A stretch of DNA of 64,000 bases from Nectonema munidae. Its lineage: Eukaryota > Nematomorpha > Nectonematoida > Nectonematidae. The stretch is taken from contig JAUIRK010000731.1 in assembly GCA_030549495.1 (NCBI GenBank), forward strand, positions 110,073-174,072. Direction: 5' to 3'. The notes under the pieces were generated by a model. It was given only the letters and a program-made list of their open reading frames with translations. It searched no databases and was not told the DNA's origin. The position numbers were made by a program, and so were the translations under genes. Positions 57,976 to 64,000 of the stretch are shown piece after piece; the stretch's first letter is position 1, and each line of letters opens with the position of its first letter.

Positions 57976-60119
57976 ATTGGACGATTTGTTCGCAAGACTA
58001 AATTCAACTTAAAATACACACTCTCTTCAACTCACTACCAGAAGAAAGTTACAAAGTGTGGAGTTTATTTACCTAAAAGATACAACCTGCACCGCTTATA
58101 TCTAAATATGTGCACTGATGTTTGAAATTCTTGTATTCGACTCAGAAACCTTCATGATATAAGCCAGGTTCTAGTCAAGACTACAAAAATCACAAGAAAG
58201 GTTTTATTGATCTATTATTTTCAGTAAGAACTTTTTAAAGCTTTAATTTTAAAAGCCTACCAGGCTGAATTTTTCTTATTGTTTTCAATATTTTTTTAAT
58301 TGTATAAAATAAATTTATTTATCTCTAATAAATTGTACGCTAAATTTCCTTATTTGATATTTTAGTTTGTATACTAAAATTATGACAACTAGTTTAGCCA
58401 GAGTTTTTAAATACATGCCACTACTCTTGTTTTGACCTAGAGACTTCCGATTTTTCACCTTCTCTCCGCATTAAATATCTAGCTAACGGATTTTTAAAAA
58501 TATTATTTATATAACAAAGTTAAAATTCATGTAAGCACATAGATGACCAATAGTCACAGGACTAGAGTCCTTTTTATAGTTAAGGGACAATTCGGCACAG
58601 GATACTTAAGCTTTCATAATGTCTATATATTTAAAAGCCGAGACTGAAGTTGTATTTTGTATATTGGCGGGACTGCTTAAACATATTTTACTTTACCACT
58701 TAGTAATGCATTCTTTGAGAGAGATTAAATGTGATTTTCAAGGTGTTAAAAACTTCGGGACTAATTTAAGATAAAATCTTAACAGAGTCATATAACAAGT
58801 ATTTATACCGATAGTAGAGTGAGTAACAAGAAACACTTTAACCCTTTCATTACCAGAAAAACAAGACGATATTTATTAAAAAGCAGAAGATTCATATACA
58901 AAACTATTTGAAAAAGCAGACGAAGGTAAAATTGTTTATGTATCATATATTATACACTGGTCACGAAAGGCTTTTAATGTGGGCTTGTTGCTTCAAAGAT
59001 CAATATCTAGAAGCACGGCAAATGGGAACCTATCAAGAGTCTGGTACACAATGCTAAAAATACCAAGAATTTCACTAAGACAACAAAATCTGAAAAGCAA
59101 GGAGATGAGTAAATCCGTAGGGGGAAATAGTTGAATTTTTAGTTCTTTTTTAAATGAAATTATATTAATGTTACTTTTTCTCTTTACTACTTAATGAGTG
59201 GGTGTCTTTTAATCCCAAAACACCTAAAGCGTGAATTTTAAATGCGAATATTACAAATATGCAATTAATTTTAAATTGTTCGAATCGATTTTTTTTTCGC
59301 TTTTAAATTTAACTTTTTTAAAAATATTAAAAGTGGTTATTAAAGTATTTTATCATTTAGAAATTGACATCGTTTTACATTTTCGTAATCAACATGTTTT
59401 GATAAGCTTTAAAAGTATAAATTGATTGAACTTGGAATTTTTCCTATAATCTCCATGTTTTCAGAAATTTCAGGAAAATAAAATATTACACAAATATAAT
59501 TGGGTGTATATTCATATACATGGGGCAAATTAACGTGTGATAATATAGGAAATGTTGAAGCATTTCCATGCAAAGGTAATATTTTTTAAATTGATTTTTT
59601 CAGCCATAACTTAAAATACCGAAGCCCTTTTTAGGGCTACATCTTTCTCATTTTTATCTGCTTGTTATAATTTATTTGTATACGTCTTTTTTATCAAATG
59701 AATAATTGAAGCTGCAAATGAAAGAAAAGCTTTTCTAAACCTGATATTGATGAAGTGACTGTTAAACAAAATTCAAGACAAAAATGTAATATATTTTGCA
59801 GATAATTCTTCTTCAAAGGACACTTAGCGTATCTATTCAGTCAAAAAGTGGTGGTTTACGGTACGTTACGTTTCGAAATTTTATTACCGCTCGATAGTTT
59901 TTTTTGTAAAATTTATGGTTCCCAGTTACGTACGAAAAAATCTTATTTCCTATAAATATCCAAGTTTGGTACGACTTCGATCTCGTTTTTTTATCGAAGC
60001 TTTGATTTATTTTTTCTTGTTCCACTTACATCAATTTATTGTACAATCATGTAATATACATAATCCATATAGAATATCATAAGATAGGCGTAATAAAAAT
60101 TATACACGTCTTTATTAAA
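57976..60119. other. Two kilobases without a supported feature
   Basis: AT-rich. A TTAACCCTTTCATTACCAG word at about 58839 resembles a piggyBac-type end, but no partner was found. 59850-59965 (TACGGTACGTTACG, GAAATTTTATTACCG) weakly matches, inverted, 61730-61860 on the other side of the Penelope-like element. Confidence 0.4.
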
Positions 60120-61390
60120 AATGAAAGAGGTGGGTTTCGGTTGTGTTAGAGGTGTTAATTGTGGGTTATTGGCTGTGTGTGGTGCGCGTTGATATAGGGC
60201 TTTAGTGTCGTGATTCAGTATTCTTCTTTGTGTTCTTGTTGGAGGTAGCTTGAGGCGTAATTAAATTACTTCCATGGAGAGTGAAGCTTGTCCACTTGGT
60301 GTATCCTTATGGATTATAAGGTATGGTAGCTTATTTCCTTCTCAGCACTTTTAAGTTTGGCATCCCTGAGGTGTTCCTTAAAGCGGGATAGGGAAGTCTT
60401 TTGGTTTCTCCAATATAGAAACTATTGCACAGGAAGCATTTTATCTTATAAATGATGTTGATGTGGTTGCATTTGTTGTTGCAATTTGATGGGTAATGGA
60501 TATGGTTTAGGTTTATTGGACAAATAGGTTTTGATTTAACGGCTTTTTTGGATATTTGTAATAGGGTGGTTATGTTTCTTGATGATCATTTCTATTTTTT
60601 GCATAGGGCGTTTTGGATAGGAGGTAGTATTAGAGGAGTACGAGTAGAAGAAAAATATAGTTCATTGAGGAATAGATTTTTTATGGAACATAATGGGTAC
60701 GGAAGGCTGAAAATTCGGAGTGCCATTTATTCAGGATATGGGCGGAGTATCCGTTTTGAAGAAAAATTGAATTAAGGTTTTCGATATCACTGCCCAGTAA
60801 GACTTTGGTATTGTTGATTTTCTATATTCTTGGGATATGGCCGAGGTAGGTGGTTTTTTTGATGTGCATAGAGTGGGCATAGTTGTAATTAAGAAAAATG
60901 GATTTTTATGTGATGAATTAAATGTGTTGTTTACTATTTGGATCTGGATGTCTAAGTAATTAAGTTCTGTTTCGTTGGTTTCCTTGGTGAACTTGATATG
61001 TGGATCATGGGGGTTGGCGAATTCAAAAAATTCGTTAAGGTTATTAGAGGTGTTCCATAGAAACAAAATTTCATCGACATATCTGTGCCAGGTTTCATGG
61101 GGGAACTTAGGGTGCTAGGAAAGTTTTATTTCTAAGGAGTGTAAGTAAATATTGGATAAAATTGATGAAAGTTTACATCCCATGGGCAAGCCTTTAATTT
61201 GTTTGTAAAGGGTTTGTTCATGGAATATGAGGTCATTGTGTAGGACGTGAGTGCGGGATTCCTTTAAAAGATCGGTGTTGTCGGTATCAAAAGGTGATAT
61301 ATCAAGGTGTTCTTCATTAAAACTCTTTAAGAATATCAGGTTTCCAAATATATAAATAGTTTTATCATTTCTTGTATCACTCAAGTGAGT
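60120..61390 (-). pseudogene. Penelope-like retroelement (PLE-2), decayed
   Basis: Minus strand: KQIKGLPMGCKLSSILSNIY near 61180 (RT block GxPMGxxLSxxLAxI), HDPHIKFTKETNETELNYLD near 60990 (the IxFTxE...LxFLD block), and toward 60455-60360 YKIKCFLCNSFYIGETKR with RFKEHLRDAKL, the GIY-YIG endonuclease. The order RT then GIY-YIG fits the Penelope group. It is broken in several places and truncated at the 5' side. A different subfamily from PLE-1, judging by the GIY-YIG sequence. Confidence 0.85.
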
Positions 61391-61905
61391 GTTGAAAGAA
61401 ATTTTCTGAGGCTAAAGGACAAAATAGTTGAAAGCGCTCTTTTTATTACGATGTAATAATTGAATTTTTAATAAACTTCTCCAAATTTCTCCATTTTATA
61501 TGAAATTTTTATTTCATTAAATATCAAATTTGATGTTTTTTGAATTTTGCTTAACAAACTATGTTAAATCAAATAAAGTGCTCTAAACGAGTAATTTAAA
61601 AATATTGAAAATAAAAAACTTATATAAATATGCATTTATTGAACTAAAGAATATTAAAAACGTTTATTTTCAAGGTAAATAACCTCGAAAGAATCTTTTT
61701 CCTCATGTTCCATTACGTTTTTTGCTTCAAACTTTTTTTTTTAATTTTGATACGTTTTATAAATATCGAGTTTTATTTTCTGATACGATTTTACGGTACA
61801 TAAATGTGAAGTAAAAATTATGAAATTTCTTCTCGACCGTAACGTAGGCCATCGCTTCTATCAAGGCCACACTAATTCTTGATCAATTATCCCATGCATA
61901 GTAAA
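61391..61905. other. AT-rich spacer
   Basis: No gene; contains the weak inverted match to 59850-59965. Confidence 0.4.
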
Positions 61906-62582
61906 CTTATGTGATATAGTGAATTTAAATTTATAGTGATTTTGAAAAAATTTAGTTCCATCAATACACCAAACATTTTGCAAAAATGAAAATTTGTTTA
62001 TGTTTTTAAATGAGAGAAAAAATCGTTAAAATTTTATATCAATGAATATTGTCAGACTCGCGTTAAAAAAATTTTCAACAAAGATGACTTTTAATCTTTA
62101 TCAGTACGTTTGTTACATTTTGTAACATTTGAAAACTTTAATTTTTTCAAGTCAAGAAATTTTTTTTCAATAGCTATTTGGGAATTAATATTTTGACTAG
62201 CTATTCAGTTTAAAAGCAAAAATATTCTATTTGTTTAATATTTGAGCAGAGATATTTTTTATAAAGTTCGATTGTTAAATTTAGTAAGTTACACTGTACA
62301 TAATTAATTAAATAATTTTTGTTAGAAAATTTGTTGATTATTATAATAAAAATATATTATCGAAACAAAATCAGTTGTTAAAAATGTACTTGATACGTTG
62401 GCATTTGCTGCTTATAAAAACTTGAAAATATCAAATAAAGTGCCGATAAACTATCTCATTTTTTATGCCTCCTATTATTTTGAAATTATTCTGAGAACAG
62501 ACAGTTTCATTTTAAATAGTGAAAATTGCTTTATTAGTTTATTTTGTCTCCTTTCTCTCTTATGTTAATTATGTAGCAAATT

Positions 62583-62760
62583 TTTCAATTTTTAGTAAAA
62601 GGTAAGGTAAAGGTACCGTGAGTGTGTTTTCATTGACAAGGCACTGATGTACCGCTTATGTCAAACTATGAACAAATTGGTATCGATGAGAAATCGAACC
62701 CAGAGGCTTCCGTGCCGAGTCCATCTTCTCAACCAACCTGCCATGCCACCCATAGGGTAT
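62583..62760 (-). repeat. tRNA-derived SINE, duplicated copy
   Basis: Same sequence as the SINE at 49137-49310, including box-A-like GGCAGGTTGG and box-B-like GGTTCGATTTC, carried by the direct duplication rather than inserted independently. Confidence 0.8.
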
Positions 62761-63869
62761 GCTATATAGTGGATACGTTAAATTAGTTTTCAAAAAACTT
62801 AAGTTATGCTGTAAAAATTTTTTGTTTTTGTTGAAGCTCTATAACTTTTTCTGGTAGGTTTTTTTTCCTTAAAAGTTATTATAAATGGCAAATCATTGCC
62901 AAAGGTTAAAAGTGGTTATTTTAAAAAACAATTATTTTAAAAACAAGTTAACCAATCGCGGTTTGCCCCTGTTGTGAATCATACATGCTTTCCATACATT
63001 TTCAAACAGTCTTTTTTATTCCACCTTACCATGTTTTTATCAATCCCTTGACATTTTAAAACAGTTCTTGAAAAGATTTTTAATTCTTCCTTAAATTTGA
63101 TATAAAAAAAGAGATCTTTTTGTATTGGAAGGTTTTTTTGCCAAAGCCAAATACCATTAAAATTTTTTAGCATATAGTAAGTCCTATTTTTGTAATTTGT
63201 GATATAGCAAATAATTATGGGCTATCTTTAAATTTCTCATATTGTGGGGGAGTACGTCAAGAATGATATGTTTAATTAAGATATTAAAAGACATCACATT
63301 AAATTTTTTTAGCTCATTTAATTATTTTTTAAGACCATGACATCAACGGTTTCTTTTAAAGATGTCAAAAAACAATTAATTTGTTTGAATTTTTTTGAAA
63401 TTAAGTAAAATGTACAAATATAAAATAAAATCTTAGATGGCCTAAAATCAAAATAAGTAAAATAAATTTAAAAAATATAAGCCAAAAATTTTATGAAATT
63501 TGAAGAAAAAGAATCAAGCAAAAAAGTAAAATTAAAAAAAGTTGTGATCAAAATTAACAGTAGCTGCCAATAAGCTATTTATGTATTAGATGCTTTTGTG
63601 AATTAACTTTGCATATAAACTAGCATTTTCATACTGATTTTATTGGCTTTACTTATTTTTTACAAAATACATCGTAGATATGCCAGAACATCAATCAAAG
63701 TTCATTTTAGTTTGTAAGAATGAAGACTAGATTTTCAAATATAAAGTTTGTTAAATAAGTTGAAATAGTTCAAAAAGGAACAAAGAATTTTTATTATCAA
63801 AAACGATATATTTCGGAATGATGACGTACTTTATCAAGTACTAATATAAAGGTAATGTGGAAAGATTAA

Positions 63870-64000
63870 TCCAAACGCACAAGGAACAAGAGATATTTTG
63901 GGGATGAGGTGCATAGTATTTTTGTATTTTCGAAGTCGAAAGAATGTCTGGGATAGGTTAATAGGGGTTGAAGCAGCATATTGTTATGGAGGTTCAGTTT
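63870..64000 (-). pseudogene. 3' end of a Penelope-like element (PLE-3), cut by window edge
   Basis: Minus strand encodes the downstream part of the GIY-YIG region (YPRHSFDFENTKIL), as in PLE-1; the rest lies beyond the window. Confidence 0.6.

Larger units (their letters stand above)
61906..64000. repeat. 2.1-kb direct duplication, copy 2 (runs off the window)
   Basis: Second copy of 48460-50533; similarity still holds at the last bases of the window, so the duplicated unit is probably longer. It carries the SINE (62583-62760) and the start of another Penelope-like 3' end. Confidence 0.93.

Noticed and set aside
58839-58860. piggyBac-type end TTAACCCTTTCATTACC
   Set aside because: No second end at a TTAA within reach.
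59850-61860. Inverted repeats flanking PLE-2 as element ends
   Set aside because: Similarity is weak and gapped by eye, so it may be chance in AT-rich sequence.
49513-63173. Identical 64-codon minus-strand frames at 49513-49707 and 62979-63173
   Set aside because: Identity follows from the 2.1-kb duplication; no family recognised and no start context, so not evidence of coding.

Overview
This window is a metazoan nuclear genomic segment, most likely from an arthropod, although the species cannot be fixed from the sequence. It is very AT-rich and gene-poor, with introns of several kilobases. It is packed with animal-type transposons: hAT, piggyBac, Mutator-like with a FLYWCH-like end, a Penelope-like retroelement with GIY-YIG, an I-group LINE with RNase H, and tRNA-derived SINEs. 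Nothing looks bacterial, and there is no rRNA, free-standing tRNA gene or CRISPR array.

Only one host gene is recognised. It is the 3' part of an NADH-cytochrome b5 reductase gene on the + strand, seen as four exons (6514-6670, 10722-10944, 12663-12819, 30859-31060) joined by canonical GT-AG introns whose phases all match. A poly(A) signal follows the stop. Upstream exons lie outside the window. The last intron is 18 kb and filled with transposons.

Layout: 1-6.5 kb is the upstream intron, with a 1.5-kb foldback palindrome and small repeats. 6.7-12.7 kb holds two introns with hAT-derived short elements and a hAT remnant. 12.8-30.9 kb is the giant intron: two hAT (ZBED5-like) pieces, two copies of an uncharacterised transposase-like family (16.2-17.9 kb and 26.3-28.1 kb), Mutator-like pieces (19.9-24.1 kb), an inverted piggyBac remnant and a minisatellite. 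31.6-41.6 kb is an old piggyBac remnant split by a 7.6-kb hAT-type element. That element itself holds a series of insertions, each marked by its own target-site duplication and ending in a younger piggyBac with intact ends. 42.7-45.1 kb is a hAT remnant interrupted by a short hAT element. 46.4-48.1 kb is a roughly 150-bp satellite array. 48.5-50.5 kb and 61.9-64.0 kb are a 2.1-kb direct duplication carrying a SINE and the end of a Penelope-like element. 52.5-57.7 kb is a nearly complete LINE. 60.1-61.4 kb is a second Penelope-like element.

The most notable items are the datable nest of insertions at 33.4-41.0 kb, the uncharacterised transposase-like family (one copy with an intron, one without), a multi-exon Mutator-like transposase with an apparently inverted sister copy, and a LINE whose two ORFs are coupled by an overlapping TAATG. 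All reading was by eye; identity levels and families need database confirmation.
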